Positions 21,737-32,576 of a stretch of DNA of 64,000 bases are shown here, in pieces. The stretch is from Takashimella koratensis (taxonomy: Eukaryota > Basidiomycota > Tremellomycetes > Trichosporonales > Tetragoniomycetaceae): assembly GCA_003116875.1 (NCBI GenBank), contig BCKT01000016.1, forward strand, positions 508,051 to 572,050. The letters run 5' to 3'. A model generated the notes under the pieces. The model saw nothing but the letters and a program-made list of their open reading frames with translations. It was not told where the DNA came from and ran no database searches. Positions within the stretch are counted from its first letter, which is position 1; each line of letters starts with the position of its first letter. Position numbers and translations under genes: made by a program.

Positions 21737-21833
21737 TGTAGAGTTCTGCTTTATAAGTCTGATGAGCTTGTCCCAAGTTTGTAAAAGAGGGCATGAAAGA
21801 GACCGGGGCGGAGACGAGTTTTATATGGCATGC

Positions 21834-22157
21834 CTAACAGGGTAAGGGAAAATGCTGCAGCACTTCAACTTCACGCAGTGTGAGCAGCTTGGAAATGCGT
21901 TTTCCTTTCAGTAAGCCTTCTGCCTGGTGGAGTTTCAAGCTCAGCACTCCTCCTTTCATCTGGACAGTAGATCCGGCCGAGGTGATAGTCTTTGCTGTTT
22001 GGGTTGAGGAGCACTTCCTCACATGGCAGTTGACTTTCAGTGGATGCAGCGTGCTCTCATTCAAACGCACAGCAGGTCTGCTTGCACCATTGCGGATGCC
22101 CATACCCAGAAAGTCTGATACATTCACCACCAGGTATGTCGAAGTGTAGGTTGTCAT
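21834..22157 (-). CDS. Small hypothetical protein, 107 aa
   Basis: An ORF with a clean ATG between two orphan genes on the same strand. The first half has alternating hydrophobic and polar residues (TYTSTYLVVNVSDFLGMG), which suggests beta structure. The C-terminal half is basic and leucine-rich. No family recognised; could be spurious. Confidence 0.3.
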   Translation of the reverse strand: MTTYTSTYLVVNVSDFLGMGIRNGASRPAVRLNESTLHPLKVNCHVRKCSSTQTAKTITSAGSTVQMKGGVLSLKLHQAEGLLKGKRISKLLTLREVEVLQHFPLPC

Positions 22158-22355
22158 CTTCTCTGCTGGCAGTCTTCTTTGCCTTGGTAGATATGAAGAG
22201 GTGAGACAAGGATATCAAGTGGTGATACAAGACAAGCTTATTGGCATTTTCATATGAGAGAATTATTTGTTATGTCTACACGGAAAGCTCATAGCTGCAC
22301 GAGCCTCCAACTATCTGCCTTTGAACGGGTGCGGTGGTTTCTAAAGGAACTCTTA

Positions 22356-22802
22356 TCACAGCGTAGAGCCTCCAGTTCTCCGCAGAAACGCATCAAAACT
22401 GGCTTGCAACTCTTCATTGGAACCAAATTGCCAGGGAGGTAGGGGATCAAGGACCCGATTGGGGCTTTGGATGATTACGGTCTGCTCGGGCTCCGGTTCG
22501 GAGGGGTAGTGTTTGGCGACCAGACCGTCTAAGTAGCCCTGCAGAGTATTTATGGCTGTTTTTACTTTAGCGTCCCGAGGACGGCTCTGTTTGAGGCTCT
22601 CGGAGAACCGGTTGAACGATTGGCTGATCATTTGAATGTCTTCGAACGATTGGAAAGAATAAGAACCACCCCATGCCCAAGAGGATACAACCTTTGTATG
22701 AGGAGCATCTTTTGAGATTCCAAGGTGACTATTGAGCCAGCTGGCATGCAAGGAGAGATTTGTCGAGGGCTTGACTGTTAAGTACGGGTTTGCGCTCGAC
22801 AT
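22356..22802 (-). CDS. Orphan paralogue 1, 148 aa
   Basis: The start at 22802 is chosen over the longer frame (22871) because it aligns with the start of the paralogue at 23966: MSSANPYLTVK versus MSQATQKLTVK. Both share a Gly-aromatic block, SSWAWGGSYSFQSFEDI versus STIAYGGAYTFKSIEHI, followed by a helical segment of similar spacing. The C-terminus holds PLPPWQFGSNEELQASFDAFL and stops earlier than the paralogue, so it is a shorter form. Intronless. No known family; no signal peptide. Confidence 0.55.
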   Translation of the reverse strand: MSSANPYLTVKPSTNLSLHASWLNSHLGISKDAPHTKVVSSWAWGGSYSFQSFEDIQMISQSFNRFSESLKQSRPRDAKVKTAINTLQGYLDGLVAKHYPSEPEPEQTVIIQSPNRVLDPLPPWQFGSNEELQASFDAFLRRTGGSTL

Positions 22803-23186
22803 TATGAGACTGAAGGATGGAGAGGTAGGGAAAATATGCGGCGATTGGCAAGAGAAAGTGGGATTCTTCAAAGCAAGTGAGACTTGCTATCATATGTTTG
22901 AGCGCTCGTCCTTTCACTGCTGTCATACTGAAAGGAAAAACGGAGCTCTGAAAGGATAAACAGAGTAAGTCCTCCTCTGTGTTCCAAACGTCAAAGACGT
23001 GCATAAGCGGGAGGTCCATGTCATACGACAAGTAGACCAGAAACTTTCTGACTTTATGTACATCTCTCTTTTTCTGGCGTGTGGAATATTGTAGGTCTAG
23101 CCAACTCAGGGAAGTTGAGGACATGACCTCCGTCAGAGATGGCTGTCCTGAGCGGACCTCTTCGCACCCGCGTCCGATCCTACCTG
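22803..23186. other. Gap between the two orphan paralogues
   Basis: About 380 bp. It may hold the upstream region of paralogue 1; the ORFs in it are short and unlike either paralogue. Confidence 0.3.
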
Positions 23187-23966
23187 TCAGTCGATCGTGG
23201 ACGTGTTGACGTCATTGCTCTCCTGCATCCCTTCAGTAGGTCCTTCGAGAGAGGAGATGATCATCTCCGTACTTTCTCTACAGGACGGGTATTGATCCGC
23301 CAAATTCATCAGCTGACGCTGGAGTTGGCGACGGCTTCCTACGGTATTCATTATCTTCCTCATAGCGCTGTGTTGGGTGTCTGTGAGCTTGTTGTTTACA
23401 CGAGGAAAACGGACAGTGTGGATATAGTGCCCCAAGTCGGTAGGCAGCACCATGCCTTCCGGTAGAGTTTGAAGCAGACTCTCGACTGATTGTTGCAGCT
23501 GCCATAAGGATGGACCCTCTTGAATAGTATCGGCAATCGCCGGATTGAATGATGACGTCGCCGTCTCCTGAAGCAACTTTGAGAGAGAGGGTTTCCATTC
23601 GACATAATAGTGTCCTGGAGGGACGTGCTCTTCTTCCTCGACACTTGGACTATCTTCAACCTTGATAGGGGTTGATCTTTTGCTAAGGTCTGCAAGAATC
23701 ATTTGAAGAGATCTCACGGCTTCATGAAGGTCGGTTTTGAACGGATGTTGCGTAGTGACAGCCTCGTGCCATCTTGCTAAAGACGAATTGACTTGATTGA
23801 TGTGTTCGATTGACTTAAAAGTGTAGGCTCCACCATATGCGATCGTGCTGACAAAATCGGTGTATGCAGCATTACTAATCAATCCAACATATCTCGGCAG
23901 CTGGCTCGCTTGACGATACTGCTCCTGGGTGAGCTTGACGGTCAATTTTTGCGTTGCTTGTGACAT
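23187..23966 (-). CDS. Orphan paralogue 2, 259 aa
   Basis: An intronless gene related to the 22356-22802 gene through its first ~100 residues (see the shared Gly-aromatic block there). The C-terminal 150 residues are extra: an acidic linker (VEDSPSVEEEEHVP), then WKPSLSKLLQ and a helical Gln-rich region (RRQLQRQLMNLADQYPSC). Predicted soluble, no signal peptide. No family recognised. The tandem placement with paralogue 1 points to local duplication and divergence. Confidence 0.55.
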   Translation of the reverse strand: MSQATQKLTVKLTQEQYRQASQLPRYVGLISNAAYTDFVSTIAYGGAYTFKSIEHINQVNSSLARWHEAVTTQHPFKTDLHEAVRSLQMILADLSKRSTPIKVEDSPSVEEEEHVPPGHYYVEWKPSLSKLLQETATSSFNPAIADTIQEGPSLWQLQQSVESLLQTLPEGMVLPTDLGHYIHTVRFPRVNNKLTDTQHSAMRKIMNTVGSRRQLQRQLMNLADQYPSCRESTEMIISSLEGPTEGMQESNDVNTSTID

Positions 23967-24516
23967 TTGAGGGATCAGGTTTCAGTGGTACGGTTGTGTG
24001 ACCAGATAGGGGGAAGAGTGAACTATTGAGAACGTGAACAATGTACCACACTTTCTCTAATCTGCAAAGCCCAAGCCGTGGGGTCTCGATCGGTCGCTTT
24101 TTTTGACCCCGAAGTCAGTTCTTTTCATGATCAACAGTGAACGCCGGGTTGAGGTGAAAAAACTGAGAGCAATCAAAGGATTCTGCCACATTTGTGCTGA
24201 CTCGAGCTCGAGTGTGCTCCCTGTCGGTTTTGGTTGCACCCGAAATGTCATTTCACTACCTCGTCAACAGTGCATTGGGGGGATACTGGTTGACGTGGAC
24301 ACTAGCAGAACCGAGATGTCAGTCTACTGCACCAAGATCCACTCAGTCGTCTTCCTTGCTTGCCCCGCCCACCCTTGGCCCCTTTCTGTGCCCTCCTTTT
24401 TTCTCCATCCTCAACCCCTCTCATTCTCTGAACTGAATCGAAACGTGTCGTAAACCGGCACCGTGTTGTTCATGTTGAACGCAAGATCGCGCTTGACGTG
24501 CGTGAGCCATGTCGGT
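23967..24516. other. Gap between orphan genes
   Basis: About 550 bp. Mixed composition with a CT-rich stretch at 24355-24430 on the plus strand. No supportable gene. Confidence 0.3.
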
Positions 24517-25077
24517 CTAGAACTCTCTGGTATAATTCCCGTGAATGTCCGGAAACAAGGTCAACAGGCGCGTGTGAAGAACGAAGACCGAAGACTTCAC
24601 TCGATTGTCGTGGCCGGATTTGATGATGAGATCAGTAAAACCGGACTCGGTGCCCTCCAGTTCACTGGGGTCGACAGTCACGGTGACGGTCTCGGTTGCT
24701 TGGAAAGGAGCGATCGGGTTCGTCTTCACGGCATCACCGTAGGGGGCAGATGTTGATTGAATGAAATGGAAGAATGCGTCGGGCTCTCGGTCGCCAGTAT
24801 AACCGTAGAGGTTGTAAGCACACTGACTCTCATGGGGTTCGGTTGTGAACTCTTTGGAACCCCAGTCAATTTGTGTGACATTGACCTCGTGGGACGAGAG
24901 TACCGCATCGATTGAGGGTAGAGCTTGGCTTTGCGCTTTGACAATGTGGTTCGGGTCGGAGGGAGGCGTTTTGACTTGGAAGGATTGGGCCTCGCCCTCG
25001 GTAGTAGAGTCCTCGCCGGAGTTCTCTGGGTTCTTGCGCCGGGTAAGGCGCTTGAAAAACTTCCGCACTTCAGCCAT
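24517..25077 (-). CDS. Hypothetical protein, 186 aa, weakly BTB-like C-terminus
   Basis: Starts MAEVRKFFKRLTRRK, a very basic N-terminus, followed by a polar linker. The C-terminal ~35 residues (FTDLIIKSGHDNRVKSSVFV, then LFPDIHGNY) loosely resemble the first strands and helix of a BTB/POZ fold (D-x-I-I-x-S ... F-P-D). The fold would then be truncated by the stop. This is a weak pattern match, not a domain call. The frame is open further upstream to 25251, but the MAEV start lies after a leader-like stretch. Intronless. Confidence 0.4.
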   Translation of the reverse strand: MAEVRKFFKRLTRRKNPENSGEDSTTEGEAQSFQVKTPPSDPNHIVKAQSQALPSIDAVLSSHEVNVTQIDWGSKEFTTEPHESQCAYNLYGYTGDREPDAFFHFIQSTSAPYGDAVKTNPIAPFQATETVTVTVDPSELEGTESGFTDLIIKSGHDNRVKSSVFVLHTRLLTLFPDIHGNYTREF

Positions 25078-25805
25078 CTCGGAGCGGGATTGGTAAGTAT
25101 TGTTGGCTGGTTCGTGGATGTAGTATACCGTGAAGGGGAAATGTAGCGGGATGAAGTGGAGAGAAGGGGGAGTAATGAAAAAACAAGAAAGAAGTGCAGA
25201 GTAAGAAAGCAATGGCAGCGCCTTCAGCCCAGAGGATAGACCGTACAACACCTTGCATTTGAACCCCGATACCGCCTGTTGGTCTTCTCGTCAACCCGCT
25301 TTGGCCGTGGGGACTGTGGCTTGCTACGGCTTTCTCAGAAGTTTCTTTTCGTCAAGGACCGTTAAGAATGAAAGGATAGGTCATCTAGCAGGAAAGAAGG
25401 CAAAGCCAGGGGGGAAAAGACCAGAGATTTTGTCCATGAGCTTCCGGCTTGAGCCAGTAGGACTTCTCTTCAGCACACCGCCTTTTGCCGTGGTCTTCCT
25501 GACTGACAAAGGCTCGTCTGGTTGTTTCTCGCTGTCGAGGACAGAGTTATGATTCAAAGGATGAGTAAACCAAGACGAGAGAGAGGGCAGAGAAGGCCAA
25601 GTCAAGACATGACCAGTACTCGTCCAGTCGCCAAGCTCCGCTCTTTGTTCAGACCTAATGACATCATGGGTCAAAGGGCGTATGTTCAGTATAATACAGA
25701 GCAGACGTTGAGATATGTATGTGGGACTACGAGCGCGCGAGTAAAAGCGACCAGACCAAAACAGATAAACACAGAAAGTATTGACGAACAGTAAACAAAC
25801 ACTTT
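25078..25805. other. Intergenic region between orphan block and bZIP gene
   Basis: About 730 bp. No ORF with family features on either strand; the 3' end of the bZIP gene lies at its right edge. Confidence 0.35.
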
Positions 25806-27908
25806 TTAATCAGACCCCGGTTTTCTCCAACCTGGTGGTCTCCCAATCGCATCTTCTCTCCTACACATTCCCTTCTCGTACCCCAGAATCATCTCTGCAA
25901 CTTTACTCCCCCTGTGCCCATCTCTTCTTCTCCACTTTGACAAGCTTGAACAGTATGCTCGACCCTGAGGGAACCAGCCCTCCCATTCGTCCCAGAACTC
26001 GTCTGCCATCTCCCACGCGTCGGGATCGAGGGTGCATCCGAACACGCGTGCCTGGGTGAGGGTCGTCGCGATGAGTCGGGTGATATCGATCGCCAGTCCC
26101 CGGCGGAGGAACTTGACGACAGCGGCGCGGAGGACGGCGATGGGGAGTAGGCACACACGAGGGTCGGCGTAGGGGGACGATTGGTATTCGAGAAGAAGCT
26201 TGGCGTCGGCAGGTGGGAGAGCAGACAGTTGGGTAGATTGCCAATGGGCGGCGACAGAGGGGTCAGGGAGGTGAGAAAGGGCGAGGAGGATAGAGTGTTG
26301 TTCGTTGGGTTGGGTGATCTCGGGCAAATCGGGTATCACGTCGGACATTGGGTGAGGGAGGTAAGCTGATATCACACGTCGAGCGGCTTGAAGGGATGCT
26401 GCATGCGGGTCGGAGGGGATGCTTCGGCGAGGAATGATCGGTGCGGCGGATGGTGTGATAGCCATCGGCAGTCGATCAAGCTCGGACGCTGCTGCGATTC
26501 GTTAGTCGAAACGCAGACACCAAGGCAAAATAGGAGACGCCATCACGACACTCACCTGGTGCTCCGAGATACGCGTCGATTACCGACATTTCGCTAAGGG
26601 ATTGTTGGCGATTTTGATTCACATTTGAGTTTGAATAGAGATTGGGTTGCAGTTGCAGTTGAGGTTGAAATTGAGGGAATTGAGAGACTTGTGATAGTTG
26701 AGGCAATGATGATGGTGTTTGTGATTGAGGAGTTGGTCCAGCACGTACGAGCGAGCTCAAAGAGGATGAGGCAGAACTGACAATGGGCTCGGCCTTGTTC
26801 CATGGCCAAGAAGCGTCAGGGGTAGACCCAGAGGCAATGCCTGCCGATGGACCGTCCTCGGGGACAGGAGAGAGGAGCTCGGCGATGCTGAGGCGGGATG
26901 GCGACGTGGCGTTGTTGAGCGGGCTCAGGTTGAGCGACGGCGGGACCGGCTGGTAGCGTGGCTGGTGAGCGGGCTCGGTCGCCTCGGACGACTTGGACAG
27001 CTTGGCCAGATACGGCGACCCGAAAGAGTCTCGCATCGGCATCGGCTGGCGAACGTCGACATCCTTGAGGGACGGGAGTTGGTGGTATGTCGGCGGGGTC
27101 TTGAACGCAGTGTTCTCGTCGTAGCGACGGCGTTTCTCACCCGTGACTGGAGAAGGGTTGTACCACCTCGAGCCGCCGTCGGGCCCAGTAGACTTGTTGT
27201 CCACGTCCCAGCTCGCCCCGTAGGGAGAGTAGGAGCGATGGGCAACAGGTCTTGCTGGGTCCACTGAGGACGCGGCCGAGGCGGCGGTGGCGAGGGTCGA
27301 GAGGAGGTCTCGAGATGGTTCCTGGCGCCGAACATCTGCTTCAGCTGGCTGCGAGGCAGCTGACTTAGGGACAGATGCGAGAACGCCGGCCCAAGTGCGA
27401 CGAATGGCGTTGACCTCATGCTGGAAGCCGCGGTGGACGAGGGCACCCTCGAGCTCTTGGGCAAAGGCGGCGAGATTGTTGGCACGAGACTCGGCAGCGA
27501 AAAGGCGGGATTGGGTGTCTCGGTTGGCCGCAGTGAGTTGGGCAACAGTGGACTCGAGTTGAGCAATGTGTTTGGCGCGGCGCTCTGAGAGTGGAGTCAG
27601 TGTTGCAATGAGGTGCTCAGTGTGATTGGGAATGAAGGGGAATAGGACTCACCCCGAAGGTTGCGCTGCTTGATTCTGTTCTTCTCTCGTTTGATTTCAA
27701 GAGGAGATCGTTTCCCGTTCTGCTCTTGCTCGGGGATCTCATTGTCATCAAACGAGAACTCGTCCTCGCTCATGCCGTCCATGGTCTTGTGTCGCTTGGG
27801 CGGGGAAGCGACCGACGACTGCGGGCTAGGCAAGGAGTGGTGATGATGGTGGTGGTGGTAAGAGTGGTGGGGGTGGCGAGAGTAGGGGTGTGGGAGTACA
27901 GCGGGCAT
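25806..27908 (-). CDS. bZIP transcription factor
   Basis: Exons 27653-27908, 26556-27584 and 25806-26491 encode 656 residues. The start is the ATG at 27908; the codon before it is TTG. The N-terminus is His-rich. The basic region KREKNRIKQRNLRERRAKH spans the first splice junction and has the N-x7-R spacing of bZIP proteins. A leucine-zipper-like heptad follows (IAQLESTVAQLTAANRDTQ). The NRIKQRNLRER form differs from the Yap/Pap1 NxxAQxxFR signature, so I do not assign it to that group. The C-terminal half is disordered Ser/Pro/Gln-rich, then a folded-looking helical domain from about residue 455 (ASLQAARRVISAYL through DEFWDEWEGWFPQGRAYC). That domain probably has a regulatory role; its family is unknown to me. 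Confidence 0.82.
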
Positions 27909-27942
27909 CAATGAGGATCTGTGTGTGTGGATTTGTGGGTGT

Positions 27943-27962
27943 TTGTGTGTGTGTGTGTGTGT
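27943..27962. repeat. (GT)n microsatellite in the bZIP leader
   Basis: An uninterrupted GT run about 35 bases upstream of the bZIP start codon, read as AC on the transcribed strand. Likely length-polymorphic. Confidence 0.85.
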
Positions 27963-28052
27963 TTGGGGGGCTGGCGATGGGGAGGGAAAGATGTGCTAGA
28001 CGGTGAAGAGTTGGGGCGTTGGTGGGGCCAAGGGCATAACTCGGTACAGAGT

Positions 28053-28058
28053 TATATA
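28053..28058 (-). promoter_or_regulatory. TATA-like element of the bZIP gene
   Basis: TATATA flanked by a T-run, about 145 nt upstream of the bZIP ATG on the minus strand. Placement is plausible, but unverified. Confidence 0.3.
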
Positions 28059-31000
28059 CTTTTTTTTCTCTACACAAAGCGTTGCTCTCGGACTGATTCG
28101 GGACCGAATAGCAGAGGGGAAACTGGGGGAAAGGCCAGAGGATGAGCAGAGGAGATGAGGAAGCGCGCGCACTTGAAGACACGCGTGTTGGGTTGAGGAG
28201 AACGAGGTTGGGATTTGTACTGGAACGAAGGAGGCACGCGCAACCCGGGCTACGGTACGATGATGGCGTAGGGGGGCGTAAGTGTGCGGACGTTGACGTG
28301 GGTGGACGTAGAGGTAGACGGCGAAGACGGCGTCGGGCGTACGACGAAGGGATTAGGCCGAAAGAAGATGTCGCCGAAAATGGGATAGCGCGATAAGGAC
28401 GAGAACCGAGAGGGCAACGTCGGGCCGGGGGTGGGACGAGATCAAGCCTTCCGTGCGCCGTGACGAGGGCGTCGAGATGGGCGTTCGGGCAAAGGGCGTC
28501 TAGGCTGTGAGAGTGAGCGTGAAGGGGGAACACCGAGAGTATGGAAGCGGTCTGATTTGCCTCGAGGCTGACGAAGGGCGACGACGAGGGCGAGGGGGGG
28601 CGTGAGCGATGACGGCTTCGTTTATGCAATGGGATGAAAGAAGGGCGACGAGGCGATGTGATGTCGTCCGTGATGTGCGCAGAACCGGGGGACCGGAGGG
28701 ACCGGGGATCTGGTGTATATGTGGGCGAGGCGAGATTGTTGATGGGTGGAGAGGAGATGCTGCGGGCGACAAACAAAGAGGTGGGAAGGGGATGGTGGTA
28801 AGAAGAGATGCAAGGTCGAGATGGGTGTGGTGTTTTATCAATGGCGACGGCAATGGCGACGGCCAGGAAAAAAACGAGGCAGCTTCCGAACAAGAGTGAC
28901 ACCAGGGGTTGGGAGGCTGTCGGGGGTCGGATCCAAGGTTAGGGCAGGGACGGACGGAGAAAGGGGCGAGGGCCAGGGGAAAAGAGGAGAGGTTAGTCTT
29001 TGGTCGGTAGTCGCCTAGGGAGGGACGATCCTTGCCTGTCCTTGTCTCTCTGTCGTGTCGTCCTTGACTCGGTGTCTGTGTTCCTGCCCTGTCTGGTGAG
29101 AGACGGGAGGGGACGGGTGAATACGAATACCAATTCGGTGAGAGGGCGGGGGCGGGGGCTAGAGATGAGGCCGGTGCGGCGGGGCGGGAGCGGGGACGAG
29201 GGGGGCCATGGCGAGAGGGGGGGGAGGGTGACAGTGAGAGTGGTGGTGATGATGGGTGGTGGGTGGTGGAGTATGGTGTCGATGGTGATGGTGTGTGTAT
29301 GTGTTTCTACAAATTCGCCGAGTGAAATGACCAACATCAGAAATACAAATGACGGCGGGAGAAAAGACGAATCTCTGAAAATACAAATAAATTAGGATTA
29401 CAGATAGATCCACCGGGCCCATCTCATACACACACGTACACACATCTACTCACACACTGACACCTTCGCAAAGCGGACTCTCGCCCATGCACAGATACTC
29501 TCACCCTCTCACACACACACCCTGCCACGGCCGTCCATTGCATCTCACACGCGGAATTCGGAAGCAAAGCACCACGGGGTCAGGGTCGGGGCTAGGGTGG
29601 GGACACGGACTCAGGGTCTGAGGGGGAAGAGCACACCGCAGGCTAGCGGCAAACACGGGCAGAGGCCAAGGGAGTTACTGGGTGCGTGGTCAGGGCTTGG
29701 GCTTGGGTGATGCCCCAGAACAAGGGCTTATCCCACTAGCGCAGGAACGCACTTAAGGTTAATGGAGACTAAACAATGGATAGTGGACACCCCCACTGCT
29801 CGTCCTCCCTCCCCACACGCTGGCGACAATACCTCAATGGCATCATACACTCATATGAGGCTTGCTCTAGCGTCGTTCACTCATACTGTACTAGGGTTAT
29901 GCGGAAGTATTTCATCTCCCTACTACTCGACCATGATGGTCAGCACACCGCTCCGACAAACGGGGGGCCGGGCTTTGCTCAAACTCACTCCTCTCTCCGT
30001 TTCCCACTCGGCGCCCGCCTTCAAGACACCTCGTCCCCAGAGGAGAGCAACCGAAAACACAGGCACAACAGGGAGGCAGGATGCAGGGGAGGTTGGTGAC
30101 AACCCGTTCGACACGGAACCAAGGAAATACAAATTCCTGTCGGCCGTCGGTGAGCGTCGGTGCTTTGACCCTACCCTGAAAACGAAGATGTCAAATTTTC
30201 CGGTCCATGATTTGTACTTTTCATGATTTGTATTTCGAGAAAGACGAATCCTGTAACCAACTTCCATTCCCATCCGTCATCCATGGCCCCTTTTCTAGGT
30301 CCCGTACCTGTCTTTCCCGGAGGAGAGCGAGGAGGCGAGTCGTGACAGACACCCGCGACTCGCTCAAGGGCAGATCCCAACGTGGTTGCTCCCCCCCTTT
30401 TTTGACGCAGAAAACTCCGGGTCTCAATGGACGAGACAGGAACGAACGCTGTTCGGAGTGGCCCATTCAGGGCACAGGGTCGAGATCTGCACGAGGAACG
30501 GCGGGCCACGTTTTGGGGACAGCCAGCGGGCGAGCGAGGCGTTACGCGCACTCTTACGTCCTCCCTAGCAAGAGGCGGTTGAGGCGAGGAAAGCAAGGGA
30601 AGGAGAAGACAGACAGCTAGGAAGAGCAGAGATAAACAATTGGTATGGCCGCCGCTCAAGGGTGGACGGAGAAAAAAACCAGTGGCTGCTCGAAAGTAAA
30701 CTCCAGTCCCGCCTCTCCATGCTTTTGCCTTTGCCTCTGGCTCAACTTTGGTGGTGTCCTGAAGGCGATCCACTTCGGGAGAACAAGATTCCAAGGGTTT
30801 TTTGCTCGCCGTTAGTCGGTCCCGAAAAACGGTGCGAAGCCTGCTCGGCCTGGCTTCTTACCGTCATCGACTGCGGGAGTGGATGCTGTCAGACAGCAAA
30901 CATGGCCCATGGACCGTGTCGCTCGCTGCCAAGCCGTGACAGGCGGCGTACGCGTGAACCGCGCAAGCACCTTTCAGTGGTTAACGGGCCGGAGCCGGTG

Positions 31001-32576
31001 GGTATGGCTTCTTGTGAGGGTAGGATCGAACGGGAGGGCGGGCGCTGTCATCATTTTCAAAGGAGCGGACAGGTGGATGCTATGCGACGCGTGGGCTGGC
31101 GTGATCCGGTCGTGGCAGAGCGTAGAATAGCACGAGGCATATGCGTGCCCTCAGCCATGATCGTGCCCTCCTTGACCGTGCAGGTAGATGGATGGCTTTG
31201 GGATCATTTTGACTACAAGCGGACTGATGTTCTCATGGGGCGGGGCATTGGTACGGACTGACAGGTGCTGACCGGGGTGACAGTGCACAGCCTGGCTAGT
31301 TGCTCGGTCAGTGGTGGTGAGTCAACACTCGACGCTTCCCTGTCCAAAGACCTGTTCTTGACAAGCTTGAACAAGGGTCGGGTGAGCACCGGGGGGACTT
31401 TACCCTCGACTGCGAAATGGACCGCACGAAGAGACTTGTCGGAAATTCCCGCAGTTCGTACAACTCGATCTTACCCCTTAGATCGTGACGACCCCTGACG
31501 ATGCGAGATCCTCACTAGTGCGATGAGGTCCTCATTGTACGTGGTGAAGTACGCGGATGTATGCTGTGAGATGAGGCCTGGACCGAGGTGATGGGTCTGA
31601 GTCAGCCCAAGGGGTCAGACTCCGTCGTACCCTCCGTCGTACCCCTTCAACAGTCCATCTTGCAAGGCCGAGCCCGCAAAGTCGTCGTCGGGCAGACACG
31701 TCCGCAAAACCTTCCTTCACCCTCGGCGACATCGACGAGTCCGGCGGCGAGAACAAGGGTGGTGCGCCCCCGCCTGGCATCCTCCTGGATAAGAAGCAAA
31801 GTGCAACGAGGCCCCTGTTTTTTCACCGGGATCCGGCCAACAATGGATTGATAGGCCATGTCGGAGTCGACGAAGGCGGCGTGGCTTCGCCGCTCGATGG
31901 TGTCAAGTTGGAATGATGGCCGATCCGCCGGTTTACCATGCTGGTCAACGCCGGGCTGTAGATGACGCCGTGATCCGTCGGCGGTCCGCGGATTTGAGGC
32001 CATGCAAGTGATGTCAACGGTCGTGTCCGTACAGTCATTCCTCCGGTGGCCGATACCGCTCTGTGTTCACTCACTCTCCTCACAGAATCTGTCATTACCA
32101 GCCAAGAAAAGCACTCAACACAACATCCAGACAGAATACCAGTGACGTGGATGGACCTAGGAATATCTTCTCATGCACCTATCCCCAGGTCTCCGTCGGT
32201 TTCTTCGCCACCCCGTGATGCACCACCCATGAGCCCACTCCTCCTCCATTTTTTACTATTCATTCACCCTCAGCCTCGAAGCTTCCACACGAGTCTCCCA
32301 TGTCCCCATGAGGCGCGGTCGAGGACACATCCTCGCTAGCCTCATGCATGAGCTTGGCACAGGATGATGAAGGACGGGGTCGACCATACTAACAAAGTAC
32401 CGACTGCTCTTAGCAAATCCAGGGCCGTGTGGGAGTAAAGGATGTTGTTGTCCCCGATCGCACGGTCACCCGAACTTTGTCGTTGCCGTTTCTCTTGGCA
32501 AACATCTCGGCACCCGCTCTTTCCCACCACCTCATCCCCCATCTTCACTTCATCTTGTACATATCATCCCCACAGC
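28059..32576. other. 4.5-kb interval without a supportable gene
   Basis: Purine/pyrimidine-skewed at 28100-29300, where minus-strand reading is CT-rich leader-like sequence. Dinucleotide and CACA-type simple sequence lies at 29430-29520. A near-repeat of TCATGATTTGTA occurs twice at 30207-30232. Overlapping frames of 100-350 codons exist on both strands but are compositionally driven and contain no motif I recognise. Minus-strand frames at 31530-32095 are somewhat protein-like but unassigned. The right end is the leader of the LtrA gene. Confidence 0.4.

Noticed and set aside
27826..28902. A 358-codon minus-strand frame beginning with a hydrophobic stretch
   Set aside because: Pro/Ser/Arg-rich CT-composition frame overlapping the bZIP start; no domain; treated as leader sequence.
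29762..31261. Plus-strand frames of 154 and 199 codons
   Set aside because: No motif, no splice-supported extension, no strong start context.
31530..32095. Minus-strand frames containing AFVDSDMAYQ, reminiscent of a retroviral-type aspartic protease D-S-G-A
   Set aside because: The catalytic Gly is absent (DSD), flanking motifs do not fit, and no other retroelement part is nearby.
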